64,000 nucleotides of DNA, taken from contig CALVJY010000002.1 in the NCBI GenBank assembly GCA_944332455.1, positions 111,203 through 175,202 on the forward strand, in the 5' to 3' direction. A model generated the notes under the pieces. It was given only the letters and a program-made list of their open reading frames with translations. It was not told the DNA's origin and did no database searches. The stretch comes from an uncultured Clostridia bacterium. GTDB lineage: Bacteria > Bacillota > Clostridia > Christensenellales > HGM11417. Shown here piece after piece: positions 34,875 through 44,098 of this stretch; positions within the stretch are counted from its first letter, which is position 1, and the number at the start of each line of letters is the position of its first letter. The position numbers were made by a program, and so were the translations under genes.

Positions 34875-36047
34875 ATGGAAAAGAGAACCGAAAACGCCGG
34901 CCGTGAAGGCCGGGCAAGATCTTCCGGCGGCAGCCGACCCCGCACGGCAGAGACCGGCCGCGCCTCCCGTCGGCGCGCGGCGACCGGAACCCGGAAAAAA
35001 GACTGGCGGCCGTCGGGCTGGACGGTCTTTTACCTCATCGCCGGCGGGGCGGCCCTTCTCTCCATGATCGCGATGATCTTTGCGGAGGGAGGGTGGTACA
35101 CCTTTTTTTATGTCCTCTTCTGGGGACTTGTCGGGATCCTGCTGGCCGGGCGCGGGATCCAGGTCTTCCGGCGGCAGACCGCCCCCTTTGCGAAATTCGC
35201 GGCGGCCGCGCTGTTCGGCCTGACCGGGATCGCGCTGCTGCTGATCCCCCTCCTGCCGCCCAAGGCAAACGCCCTCCTTTTGTTTTTGGCCATCCTGCCC
35301 TCCGCCGCCCTGCTGATCGCGGCGGGCGTCGGTCAGATCCGGGACCCGGGCCGCTTCCATTTTACCCGCTTCGAGTCCATCCTTCCCGTTCTGCTCCTGC
35401 TGTGCGCGATGATCTTTCTGCTGCGGCTGACCTTTTTGGGGGGACAGAACCTGTGGATCCCCGTCGTGATCGGAGGCCTGGTCCTCTCGGCGGCCGCCGT
35501 CTGCGTGCTGCTGATCCTGGCCGAGCGCCTGCCCATCGAAGATCTGGCGAGCACGGGGGAGCGGGTCGGCTGTTGTCTGCTGGCGGTCATGGGCAGTTTT
35601 CTGTTTGTGTTCGCGGCCGTGGGCGTGTTCAACTATGCGCTGGACAAAGAAGATCCCACCCCCTTGACCGTCGAGATCACGGACAAAAGCATTTCGGGCG
35701 GCGGCCGGTCCCCGACTTTGTACCTGCTGACGGTGGCGCTGGACGACGGAGAACAGGACGTCCCGGTCCCCAAAGAGTTCTGGAATGAGAAGGAGATCGG
35801 CGACTGCCTGACGGTGCAGCTTTACCCGGGCGCCCTGGGTTATGCCTACTGCATCTGGGAGGGCGAGCCCTCTTCCGCTTCCTCACTTTCGCTCCATCAA
35901 AATTCCGGAGGACATGCTCTCCCCCATCAAAATCCGGAAGGGCCTCATCAGATCCGGGAGGCCAGGTTCTCTCCGTCCATATCCGGGAGGGCAGAGTCTC
36001 TCTCATCAAAAAGCGCGTTTTTCCCGGGAAAAACGCGCTTTTTCTGA
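34875..36047 (+). CDS. Polytopic membrane protein of unknown function
   Basis: 390 residues from the ATG with GGAGAC upstream. A 55-residue Arg/Ser/Thr-rich N-terminal tail precedes about seven hydrophobic helices (residues 56-250). A small extracellular-looking beta domain then ends near residue 330 (YAYCIWEGEP). The remaining 60 residues are low-complexity, repeating HQN-x-GG/EGPHQ phrases and reading straight into the terminator palindrome, so the stop codon lies in its T-run. A frameshift or lost stop near 35870 could have extended the protein. No family was recognised. Confidence 0.65.
   Translation: MEKRTENAGREGRARSSGGSRPRTAETGRASRRRAATGTRKKDWRPSGWTVFYLIAGGAALLSMIAMIFAEGGWYTFFYVLFWGLVGILLAGRGIQVFRRQTAPFAKFAAAALFGLTGIALLLIPLLPPKANALLLFLAILPSAALLIAAGVGQIRDPGRFHFTRFESILPVLLLLCAMIFLLRLTFLGGQNLWIPVVIGGLVLSAAAVCVLLILAERLPIEDLASTGERVGCCLLAVMGSFLFVFAAVGVFNYALDKEDPTPLTVEITDKSISGGGRSPTLYLLTVALDDGEQDVPVPKEFWNEKEIGDCLTVQLYPGALGYAYCIWEGEPSSASSLSLHQNSGGHALPHQNPEGPHQIREARFSPSISGRAESLSSKSAFFPGKTRFF
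36008..36043. terminator. Bidirectional terminator, 15-base perfect arms
   Basis: AAAAAGCGCGTTTTT, CCCGGG loop, AAAAACGCGCTTTTT. It serves both the membrane protein (plus) and the phosphofructokinase-like gene (minus). It lies inside the membrane protein's reading frame. Confidence 0.9.
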
Positions 36048-36096
36048 TTTCCGGACTCCCTCATTCCCCCGCCGGAAAAAGCCGGGAAAAGGGGAC

Positions 36097-37002
36097 TTAC
36101 CGCCTTTCGATCCGGACTTCGGGCAGCAGGGCCTCGGCCTCGCCCGGGCCGCACAGGCCCTCCCGGAAGGCCGTGGCAGAGCCTGCCGCCACCCCCAGCC
36201 GGAGGGCCTCGGCAAAGTCTTTCGTCCGCTGCCAGCCGACCAGAAAGCCGGCCACTAGGGAATCGCCGGCGCCCACGGTGTTGACCACCCGGCCTGCGGG
36301 CGGGGCGGCGAACCACCGCTCTCCCCCCTCGGTCAGAAGCATGGCGCCCCTGCCGCCCAGGGAGACCGCCACGTTTCGGGCGCCCTTTCGCTGCACCTGT
36401 TCGGCCCCCTCCCACAGTTCGGCCTCGCCGCTTAAGGGGCGGCCCAGCAGCTCGGACAGCTCCTCGTCGTTGGGCTTGACCAGAAAGGGATGATGCGGCA
36501 GGGTCTTTTGCAGCAGCCCTTTTCGGGCGTCTACCGCGAATTCGGCCCCCCGGCCGGCTTTCAGGATGTCGGCATAGACGCCGTCGCCCAGCTTTGGCGG
36601 GACGGCGCCGGCCAGCACCGCGAAGTCTCCCTTTCCCGCGGCCGAAAGCTTTCGGGTCAGTTTTTCGACCTGGGCGGGGCCGATCTCCACCCCGGGGGCG
36701 TTGACCTGGGTCTCCTGCCCGGCCAGCAGCTTGACGTTGATGCGGCACCTCCCCTTTGCGGGCAGAAAGTCGGTCCGAAGACCGGCTTCCCTCAGGGCGC
36801 GGACGATCTCCCGCCCGGTAAAGCCGGCCGTAAAGCCCAGCGCCGCGGCCTCGGCCCCCAGCGCCTTGGCGACCAGCGCCACGTTGACGCCCTTGCCGCC
36901 CGGGCGCAGGTCGGCCCGGCGGGCGATGTGCACCCCCGGCTCCAGCCCGTCCACTTCCAGGGCGTAGTCCAGCGAGGGCGAAAAGGTCACGGTCCAGATC
37001 AC
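36097..37002 (-). CDS. 1-phosphofructokinase/tagatose-6-phosphate kinase-like PfkB sugar kinase
   Basis: 301 residues from a GTG 6 bases after GGGAGGAG. An ATG 11 codons upstream lies before the expected transcription start. The N-terminus IWTVTFSPSLDYAL corresponds to the I-x-T-V-T-x-N-P-A-x-D of FruK/LacC. PfkB signature 1 is PGGKGVNVALVAKALG near residue 35, and signature 2 with the catalytic Asp is NTVGAGDSLVAGFL near 240. It phosphorylates a sugar phosphate using ATP. No PTS gene is adjacent, so the exact substrate is open. Confidence 0.92.
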   Translation of the reverse strand: MIWTVTFSPSLDYALEVDGLEPGVHIARRADLRPGGKGVNVALVAKALGAEAAALGFTAGFTGREIVRALREAGLRTDFLPAKGRCRINVKLLAGQETQVNAPGVEIGPAQVEKLTRKLSAAGKGDFAVLAGAVPPKLGDGVYADILKAGRGAEFAVDARKGLLQKTLPHHPFLVKPNDEELSELLGRPLSGEAELWEGAEQVQRKGARNVAVSLGGRGAMLLTEGGERWFAAPPAGRVVNTVGAGDSLVAGFLVGWQRTKDFAEALRLGVAAGSATAFREGLCGPGEAEALLPEVRIERR

Positions 37003-37033
37003 AGCAGCTCCTCCCGAGTTTTTTTCCACTGTC

Positions 37034-37063
37034 ATGATACTCTACTTTCGGGCGGCTTGTCAA
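37034..37063 (-). promoter_or_regulatory. Promoter of the PfkB-family kinase
   Basis: Minus-strand TTGACA (37058-37063), 18 bases, TATCAT (37034-37039). Supports the GTG start at 37002. Confidence 0.75.
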
Positions 37064-37167
37064 CCCAAAAAGAGGGGGATGCGCAAAAAGCCGGAGGGCC
37101 GGGCGCCCGGCCCGGGATCTTTGGAAAAAATTTAAAAAAAGAAAGTTGAAATTTCTCTCTAAAAAGC

Positions 37168-37196
37168 ATGACAAAATAATGAAAATAAGTTATAAT
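37168..37196 (+). promoter_or_regulatory. Promoter of the giant surface protein
   Basis: ATGACA (37168-37173), 17 bases, TATAAT (37191-37196) within an AT-rich stretch. Confidence 0.7.
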
Positions 37197-37202
37197 AAAA
37201 CT

Positions 37203-37379
37203 ATACGGAGAAGCAGGGGAAAAGGATGAGGGCTTCGGGCCCGCGTTTTTTCTCCCTTCCCGTGGTCGGAAAGGTTATGCCCGCGCCTCAGGCTCTGCCC
37301 GGGCGCGGCGTGTAGCAAGGGTAATTTATTTGGCGGAATCGGGGGCCCTCTGCTCCTGATTCAAACAGGAGGTACTTTT
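37203..37379 (+). other. Structured 5' leader of the surface-protein mRNA
   Basis: About 177 bases between the promoter and the ATG. It holds a CCGCGCC/GGCGCGG stem around 37281-37309 and a small hairpin CCTG-ATTCAAA-CAGG that contains the AGGAGG site's first bases. No known riboswitch core (c-di-GMP, cobalamin, TPP, SAM) was recognised. Confidence 0.4.
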
Positions 37380-40300
37380 ATGTTGAAAGCGAAAGGAAAG
37401 CAAGTCAGCCTCGGCGTCCTGCTCCTGACCGCGGTGCTGTTCGGCGTACTGGGCCTGGGGCTGGGCGCCGTCCGGGCCACGGGCACCTGGACGGATCTGA
37501 CCGAGGTCACCGCCGCGGAAGGGCTGACCGAGACCGACTACCAGATCTCGGACGCGGCCGGCCTGCGGCAGCTGGCCCAGTGGGTGAATGAGGGTTCCGA
37601 CTTTGCGGGGATCACCTTACATATCGTCGCGGACATCGATCTGACCGGGACGGACCTCTCCCCCATCGGCACCCAGACCGCCGGCTTTGCGGGCACCCTG
37701 ACCGGCCTGAAGTCGGACGGGACGGCCGCCGCGCTGTCCGGCCTGACCCAGACCGGGAAGAGCTACCTCGGGCTGTTCGGCCTGATCTCCGAGGGCGGCC
37801 GGGTGGAAAACCTGGTCCTTAAGAACGCCTCGGTGAGCGGCACCGACAGCGTCGGCCTGCTTGCCGCTCAGAATAACGGCGTCATCGAGAACGTCACCCT
37901 GACCGGCGGCGCCCTGACCGGCTCCGGCTTTGCCGGCGGCCTGGCCGGCATCAACAACGGCACGATCTCCGGCGTGACCGCCGAGAGTCTGTCCGTGACC
38001 GGCAACAACAGCGTGGGCGGCCTGATCGGCCAGAACAGCGGCACCCTGACTGCCGCCTCCACCGTGGGCGGCAGCGTGAGCGGCTCCTCCACCGTAGGCG
38101 GACTGGTCGGGGCCAACTACGGCACCCTGAGTTCTTCCGAAAACGGGGCGGCGGTGACCGGCACCGCGGGGACTGCGGTCTCCATGGTGGGCGGCGTGGC
38201 CGGCTCCAACTCCGGGATCCTCGCTGACGTTTTGAACACCGGGGCGGTCACCGTGGAAAACGGCACCCTGGTGGGCGGCATCGCCGGATTCAACTACAAC
38301 CCCGATCCCGAGGCCGAGGCCGTGACCGCCGAGACGGCGGCAGCTGCCCCCGTGCGCATCGAGAACGCCCTGAACCTGGGGACCGTGACCTCGGGCGCCG
38401 ACTACACCGCCGGTCTGGTCGGCCGCAGCGAGACGGCCGCCCTGCTGAAGGCCTACAACGCGGGCGCCGTGGTCTCCGCCGCCGAACACATCTCGGCCGG
38501 CTCCACCGAGGAGAACACCGCCTGGGCCTCCTACACCGCGCTGACCTCCCTGAACGGCAGCATGGTCTACGCCGAGTTCAACCACGGCCGCAATGCGGCC
38601 TACGGACTGACCTCCTTTGACGGACTGTCCGAGGAGACGGTCACCCTCTCCGACGAGAACGTCTACGCCGCCTCCCTGCTGCTGACCGACGGCGAGACCT
38701 CCTTCGCCGCGGAGATCCCCGCCGAGCAGACCGTGGCTTTCGAGCGCGTGGACGCCGAGAAGGAGGACGCCGTGGTCTTTATGGTCTTTGACCTGGGCGA
38801 GGGCGAGATCGCCAAAACGGCCCTCTTTACCATTCCCACCAAGGACAACGAGTTCACCGCCGAGTACACCGCCGAGGGCTATGTGCTGACCGGCCTGAAC
38901 GCCAATTACGTGAACTACACCGGCACCGTGACCGCCATCCCCGCCTCCTGGACGGACAACATCCACGGCCAGGCCCCGGTGGTCGGCATCGCGGCCGGCG
39001 CCTTTGCCGAGGCCGCATCGGCCGCCCAGATCACCCTGCCCGAGTCGGTGACTTCGCTGGGCGGGGGCGCCTTCCCCTACGGGACCGAGGAGGGACAGAC
39101 CCAGCTTCTGATCCTCTCCTCCCGGGAGCAGTACGACAGCCTGACCGCCGGCCTGCCTGCGGAGGATCTGACCTGCCTGACCTACCGGATCCTGGTCATC
39201 CTGGCCCCCGGCGGCGGTACCATGCCCTCCGAGGTGTCCTACCAGCGGCTGTATGACCGCCCCCTGAACTTTGCGCTGAGCGACGGCCTGTGGCAGACCG
39301 ATGAAAGCTTTGCCCTGCCCGGCGCCTCGGCCGTGACCCGGACCGGCTACACCCTGACCGGCTGGCAGAGCGGCGGCGCCCTGTTCGAGAGCGGCACCCT
39401 GCTGCTGCCCGAGGACGAGACCCTGACCCTGACGGCAGCCTGGGCGCTGACCGCCCCCGTGCTGGGCGAGATCGCCGACGTGCAGGCCGGCTACGGGCAG
39501 GATCCCTCGGTCACCGTCACGGCCTCCCACGATCTGGCCGTGTCCTACGCCTACGCCTGGTACAAGCTGGACGCCGACACCGAGGAATACCTCCCGCTGG
39601 AGGAGACTTCCGCCACCCTGACCCTGACCGACGTGGCCGACAGCGGCAGTTACAAGGTCGTGGTCACCGCCACCCTGGGACAGGATTCGGCCTCCGCCGA
39701 GCAGACCTTCGAGGTCACCCTGGACAAGGCTGAACTGACCGTAGTCTTCTCCGGCTACGAGGGTCTGACCTACGACGGCACCGCAAAGACCATCTCTGCC
39801 TCCTTTGTGGGCCTGGCCGAGGGCGACGAGTTTACCCCCGTGCTGACCTATGATCCCGCCGAGGTCGTCAACGTCGGCACCTACACCGCCACCGCCTCCC
39901 TGCCCGAGGGCGCCGAGGCCAACTACACCCTGACCGGCACCCTCACCCAGGCGTTCACCGTGGCCAGGGCCGAGCTGACCGTGGTCTTTGACGACTACGA
40001 CAGCCTGACCTATGACGGCACCGCAAAGACCATCTCTGCCTCCTTTGTGAGCCTGGCCGAGGGCGATGAATTTACCCCCGTGCTGACCTATGATCCCGCC
40101 GAGGTCATCAACGCCGGCACCTACACCGCCACTGCCTCCCTGCCCGAGGGCGCCGAGGCCAACTACACCCTGACCGGCACCCTCACCCAGGAATTCACCG
40201 TGCAAAAAGCCGGGCTGACCGTGGTCTTCTCCGACTACGACGACCTGGTCTACGACGGCACCGCAAAGACCATCTCGGCAACCTTCTCCGGCTTGATCGA

Positions 40301-43300
40301 GGGGGACGAGCTGACCCCGGTGCTGACCTATGATCCCGCCGAGGTCATCAACGCCGGCGACTACACCGCCACCGCCTCCCTCCCCGAGAGCACGATCGCC
40401 CAAAACTACACTCTGACCGGCACCCTCACCTGCGAATTTACCGTGGCCGGGGCCGCCCTGACCGTGGTCTTTGATGACTACGAGGGGCTGATCTATGACG
40501 GCACGGTGCAGTCCATCACCGCCTCCTTCGTGGGGCTGGGCGAGGGCGACGAATTTGTGCCCGTGATCACCTATGACCGCGAGGTCAAAAACGCGGGGAC
40601 CTACACCGCCACCGCCTCCTTGCCCGAGGGCGCAGACAACTATGCCCTGACCGGCACCGTCACCTGCGAGTTCACCATCGCCAGGGCCGAGCTGACCGTG
40701 GTCTTCTCGGACACCGTGAAGCCCTACAACGGCCGCGTGCAGAGCCTGACCGCCGCCTTCGCGGGGCTGGCCGATGGGGACGAGCTGACCCCCGCCCTCA
40801 CCTACGACCGCGAACCCCGGGAAGTCGGCTTCTACACCGCCTCTGCCTCCCTGCCCGAGGACAATGAGCTGTCCGGAAACTACACGCTGACCGGCACGCT
40901 GACTGCGGAATTCGAGATCACCAAGGCCTCCCTGACCGTGCAGTTCAACACCGTCGACCTGACCTACAACGGGCAGGACCGCAAGGGCGACATCTCCGCC
41001 TCCTTCGTGGGCCTGCAGAACCAGGACGAACTCCGCGTGGTGTTCTCCTTCTCGGCCGAGGAAGTCATCAACGCCGGCACCTACACGGTGACCGCCTCCC
41101 TCCCCGAGGGCGCCGAGATCAACTACACCCTGACCGGCGAGACCTCGTTGACCTTCGAGATCAAAAAGGCCCCCCTGACCGTGACCTTTACCGATCACGA
41201 AAATCTGGTCTATAACGCCAGAGAGCAGCAGATCTCCGCTTCCCTGGTCGGTCTGGTGGCGGGAGAAACTTTGGCTCCCGTGCTCACCTATGACCGCGAA
41301 GTCCTCAACGCCGGCGACTACACCGCCGCCGCCTCCCTCCCCGAGGATGAGATCGCCAAAAACTACACCCTGACCGGGGACCTCACCTGCGAATTTACCG
41401 TGGCCCGCCGCGATCTGACCGCCGGCTTTGCCGAAATGGATCTGACATACAACGGGCAGGACCGCAGGGCCGACATCAACGGCGCCTTCTTAAGCGGCCT
41501 GCAGGGCGCGGACACCCTGACTTTGACCCTCTCCTTCGAGCAGAACGGCGAGGCTGTCTCCGAGGTCAGAAACGCGGGGACCTACACCGTGATCGCCTCC
41601 CTGCCCGACAGTGAAGTCGCCAAAAACTACACCCTGGCCGGCGGCACTTCCCTCAGCCGGGAATTCGAGATCGCCCGGCGGGTGGTCGGCGTCGAACTGA
41701 CCGGGGCCGACGGCCTGGTCTATGACGGCACCGAAAAGACGGTCGGCGTCACCTTTACCAACATCGTGGCCGGTGAGACCCTGGAGCCCGAATGGACCTT
41801 CGGCGAGGGCGTGGTGCTGAAGAACGCCGGGGACTACACCCTGATCGTCATCCTGCCCGACACCGAGACCGCCAAAAACTACACCCTGTCCGCCCAGCCC
41901 ACCGTGGTGACCATCCAACAGGCCACCCTGACCGTGACCTTCGAGGGCACCGAAGACCTGGTCTACGACGGCACCGAAAAGACCGTCACCGCTTCGGCCT
42001 CGGGCTTTGTGGAGGGCGAGGACTTTGAGCTGATCCTCTCCGGGAACACCGCCACCGCCGCCGGCACCTACACCGCCGCTGTCTCCCTGCCCGCGGATAA
42101 CGCGCTGGCAGCCAACTATCAGCTGGACCGCACCGAGCAGGCGTACGTCATCGCCAGACGGCAGATCACCGCCGTCTTCGTCACCGAGGAGCTGCCCTAC
42201 AGCGGCGCCGATCAGTCCGCCAACGTCGAAGTGCGCTTTGACAACGTGGTCGAGGGCGAAAGCGTGGTCTACGCCGTCGCCGCCGATCCCGCCGGATTTG
42301 CGGAAGTGGGCGTCTACACCCTCACCGTCAGCCTGACCGATGATGCGGTCAACGCCAACTACGAGCTGACCGGGACCTTGACCGGCACGGTCGAGATCGT
42401 CCGCAAGGGCCTGACCGTCCGCTACGACACCCTCACCCTGACCTACACCGGCCAGGTGCAGACCCTGACCGCCTCCTTCGAGGGGCTGGCCGAGGGCGAG
42501 AGCCTGACCCCCGTGCTCAGCTACAGCGCCGAGGCCAGGGACGCGGGCGACTATGTGGTCACCGCCGCCCTGCCCGAGGGCGAAGTCGCGGCCAACTACT
42601 ACCTGGCCGGCTCCCCCACCACCGGGTTCACCATCCGGCCCGCCGAGCTGACCGTGACCTTCGAGGGCATCGAGGGGCTGGTCTATGACGGCAGCGAAAA
42701 GGCCGTCACCGCCTTCTTCTCCGGCCTGGTCAACGGCGAGAGTCTGACCCCGGTGCTGACCTTCAGCGGCGAAGTCCTGGCCGCCGGGGACTACACCGTG
42801 ACCGCCGCCCTGCCCGAGGGCACGGTCAACTACGAGCTGACCGGTACGGTCTTCGCGGACTTCTCCGTGGCCAAGGCCGACCCGCAGGTCACCCTCCCCG
42901 CCGGACTGACCGCCACCTACGGCGACACCCTGGCCGACGTGGTCCTGCCCGCCGGCTGGACCTGGACGAACGCTTCGGCTTCGGTGGGCAACGTGGGCGC
43001 CAACATCTTTGAGGCCGTCTACACCCCCGGGGATACCCAGAACTACAACACCCTCACCGCCGATCTGACGGTGACCGTGGGCAAGGCCGTGGCCCCCGCC
43101 CAGCCTCTGGACGGGCTGACTGCCTACTACCGCGATCAGCTGTCCGACATCCGGCTGCCCGAGGGCTGGTCCTGGGCGGATCCCGAGGCTGAGGTCGGCG
43201 AGATCGGCAAGACCCAGCACCTCGCGATCTATCACTCGGAGGACGGCAACTACGCCGACGCCCAGGTCATGCTGGAAGTGCTGGTGCAGGCCCGTCCCTT

Positions 43301-43388
43301 CAGCTGCGACGGCAGCGTGACGGGGGCCTCCCTCCTCCTCTCCGCGCTGACCCTGGCCGGCGCCGCCCTCTTCCTCAAGAGGAAGTAA
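37380..43388 (+). CDS. Giant surface protein with GLUG and 13 MBG-like repeats
   Basis: 2002 residues, AGGAGG before the ATG. The signal peptide is residues 1-34. Residues about 45-330 form a GLUG/beta-helix region (VGLLAAQNNGVIENVTLTGG, GGLAGINNGTI, GGLIGQNSGTL). A leucine-rich-like and a Listeria-Bacteroides repeat segment (TGYTLTGW, to about 690) come next, then one Ig-like domain. From residue 784 to about 1834 there are 13 MBG-type beta-sandwich repeats of about 80 residues (A-LTV-F, YDGT-K, NAGTYTATASLPEG, NYTLTGTLT-EFTV). Two shorter YGDTLADVVLPAGW-type domains follow. The end is Cys-containing FSCDGS, a hydrophobic helix and KRK, with no LPxTG motif. It is probably a fibrous wall-associated adhesin. 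Confidence 0.92.
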   Translation: MLKAKGKQVSLGVLLLTAVLFGVLGLGLGAVRATGTWTDLTEVTAAEGLTETDYQISDAAGLRQLAQWVNEGSDFAGITLHIVADIDLTGTDLSPIGTQTAGFAGTLTGLKSDGTAAALSGLTQTGKSYLGLFGLISEGGRVENLVLKNASVSGTDSVGLLAAQNNGVIENVTLTGGALTGSGFAGGLAGINNGTISGVTAESLSVTGNNSVGGLIGQNSGTLTAASTVGGSVSGSSTVGGLVGANYGTLSSSENGAAVTGTAGTAVSMVGGVAGSNSGILADVLNTGAVTVENGTLVGGIAGFNYNPDPEAEAVTAETAAAAPVRIENALNLGTVTSGADYTAGLVGRSETAALLKAYNAGAVVSAAEHISAGSTEENTAWASYTALTSLNGSMVYAEFNHGRNAAYGLTSFDGLSEETVTLSDENVYAASLLLTDGETSFAAEIPAEQTVAFERVDAEKEDAVVFMVFDLGEGEIAKTALFTIPTKDNEFTAEYTAEGYVLTGLNANYVNYTGTVTAIPASWTDNIHGQAPVVGIAAGAFAEAASAAQITLPESVTSLGGGAFPYGTEEGQTQLLILSSREQYDSLTAGLPAEDLTCLTYRILVILAPGGGTMPSEVSYQRLYDRPLNFALSDGLWQTDESFALPGASAVTRTGYTLTGWQSGGALFESGTLLLPEDETLTLTAAWALTAPVLGEIADVQAGYGQDPSVTVTASHDLAVSYAYAWYKLDADTEEYLPLEETSATLTLTDVADSGSYKVVVTATLGQDSASAEQTFEVTLDKAELTVVFSGYEGLTYDGTAKTISASFVGLAEGDEFTPVLTYDPAEVVNVGTYTATASLPEGAEANYTLTGTLTQAFTVARAELTVVFDDYDSLTYDGTAKTISASFVSLAEGDEFTPVLTYDPAEVINAGTYTATASLPEGAEANYTLTGTLTQEFTVQKAGLTVVFSDYDDLVYDGTAKTISATFSGLIEGDELTPVLTYDPAEVINAGDYTATASLPESTIAQNYTLTGTLTCEFTVAGAALTVVFDDYEGLIYDGTVQSITASFVGLGEGDEFVPVITYDREVKNAGTYTATASLPEGADNYALTGTVTCEFTIARAELTVVFSDTVKPYNGRVQSLTAAFAGLADGDELTPALTYDREPREVGFYTASASLPEDNELSGNYTLTGTLTAEFEITKASLTVQFNTVDLTYNGQDRKGDISASFVGLQNQDELRVVFSFSAEEVINAGTYTVTASLPEGAEINYTLTGETSLTFEIKKAPLTVTFTDHENLVYNAREQQISASLVGLVAGETLAPVLTYDREVLNAGDYTAAASLPEDEIAKNYTLTGDLTCEFTVARRDLTAGFAEMDLTYNGQDRRADINGAFLSGLQGADTLTLTLSFEQNGEAVSEVRNAGTYTVIASLPDSEVAKNYTLAGGTSLSREFEIARRVVGVELTGADGLVYDGTEKTVGVTFTNIVAGETLEPEWTFGEGVVLKNAGDYTLIVILPDTETAKNYTLSAQPTVVTIQQATLTVTFEGTEDLVYDGTEKTVTASASGFVEGEDFELILSGNTATAAGTYTAAVSLPADNALAANYQLDRTEQAYVIARRQITAVFVTEELPYSGADQSANVEVRFDNVVEGESVVYAVAADPAGFAEVGVYTLTVSLTDDAVNANYELTGTLTGTVEIVRKGLTVRYDTLTLTYTGQVQTLTASFEGLAEGESLTPVLSYSAEARDAGDYVVTAALPEGEVAANYYLAGSPTTGFTIRPAELTVTFEGIEGLVYDGSEKAVTAFFSGLVNGESLTPVLTFSGEVLAAGDYTVTAALPEGTVNYELTGTVFADFSVAKADPQVTLPAGLTATYGDTLADVVLPAGWTWTNASASVGNVGANIFEAVYTPGDTQNYNTLTADLTVTVGKAVAPAQPLDGLTAYYRDQLSDIRLPEGWSWADPEAEVGEIGKTQHLAIYHSEDGNYADAQVMLEVLVQARPFSCDGSVTGASLLLSALTLAGAALFLKRK

Positions 43389-43413
43389 GCGGCTGTAAAG
43401 AGCACAACGCCGG

Positions 43414-43446
43414 GAGCGCCCGCCTGAAAAGGCGGGCGCTCTTTTT
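43414..43446 (+). terminator. Terminator of the surface-protein gene
   Basis: GAGCGCCCGCC / GGCGGGCGCTC, 6-base loop, five T. Confidence 0.9.
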
Positions 43447-43518
43447 ACCTTTCGGAGGCCGGATCGCCGCCGCACATGCTTTTCCGAAAACCATCTTCTC
43501 TTCCTCCCCCGAAAATGT

Positions 43519-43547
43519 TTGACTGGCTGCCGGCTTTGCGCTATAAT
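43519..43547 (+). promoter_or_regulatory. Promoter of the 6S RNA gene
   Basis: TTGACT (43519-43524), 17 bases, TATAAT (43542-43547). The predicted RNA 5' end is 8 bases after the -10. Confidence 0.8.
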
Positions 43548-43554
43548 AAGAATG

Positions 43555-43772
43555 AAGATTCTGCTGTGTTCGATACGTGGTGAAATTTTATCCCTAAGAA
43601 AAAAATGGGAAAACGGACGTTCGAGCCGGGGATGGCAAGTTGTATGCGGAGGCAGTACCTCCGTTCCGGCGCCCGTGCGGCGCGATACAGACCGACAGAT
43701 CCGGCTGACAGTTTACCCACCTGCCAAAAAGCGGGTATCAAATGATCCACGGCCGGCATAAGCGGGTCTTTT
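43555..43772 (+). ncRNA. ssrS: 6S RNA (SsrS), RNA polymerase regulator
   Basis: About 216 bases with no convincing reading frame, but a consensus promoter in front and nine T behind. The first bases AAGATTC-GCT pair with AGCGGGTCTT at 43761-43770 to close the molecule, and transcription starts exactly at that stem. Inside are an apical hairpin CGGAGG-CAGTA-CCTCCG (around 43640) and the phrases TGTTCGATACGTGG, ATCCCTAAG and TTTACCCACCTGCC, which resemble clostridial 6S RNAs from memory. The function in that family is to mimic an open promoter and sequester sigma-A polymerase in stationary phase. A covariance-model search would settle it. Confidence 0.75.
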
Positions 43773-43892
43773 TTTTTGCCCTCCGGCCCTTTGCGGGACC
43801 CCCCCTCTTTCCGGGAAGATCGGAGAAATTCCGGCGCGGCCGGACAAAAGATCCCCCTCTTTCCCTTTTCCTTCACATGCGAATATGCGCAT

Positions 43893-43925
43893 AAAAAAGA
43901 TCCGCCCTCGCGAGGAAGGCGGATC
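43893..43925 (-). terminator. Terminator of the pflB-pflA operon
   Basis: Minus-strand GATCCGCC/GGCGGATC stem (43918-43925 and 43899-43906) with a run of T (A at 43893-43898). Confidence 0.75.
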
Positions 43926-44098
43926 TGATCTTTTATTCCTTTATATCGCCGGATTTTTCCGTTACGGGCCGACCTTGCAGCCAGAGCGCCGACTTGTCCA
44001 TTACAGGCTGATTTGCAGCTGTGACGCCCGTTTTCCCATTATGGGCCAGGTTTGCAGCTATGGTGCCGGCTTAAACTATGGTCTCTTTCAGGCCCCGA
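43926..44098. repeat. Three loose copies of a TTRCRGGC-TTGCAGC element
   Basis: Related phrases TTACGGGCCGACCTTGCAGC, TTACAGGCTGATTTGCAGC and TTATGGGCCAGGTTTGCAGC occur at about 43964, 44001 and 44039 in the pflA 3' untranslated region. They are spaced about 38 bases. Confidence 0.55.

Noticed and set aside
37203..37379. A known riboswitch in the leader of the surface-protein gene
   Set aside because: I looked for c-di-GMP, cobalamin, TPP, SAM and fluoride signatures and recognised none. Only generic hairpins remain. A covariance-model scan would be decisive.
37617..41198. An antisense open frame of 1193 codons under the surface-protein gene
   Set aside because: It mirrors the repetitive GC-rich coding sequence on the other strand, has no ribosome binding site, and its translation is low-complexity Gly/Gln/His. 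The plus-strand protein has a signal peptide and recognisable domains.
43552..43761. A small protein gene inside the 6S RNA interval (MKILL...)
   Set aside because: Its start would lie at or before the transcript's 5' end with no ribosome binding site, and the DNA fits a structured RNA better.
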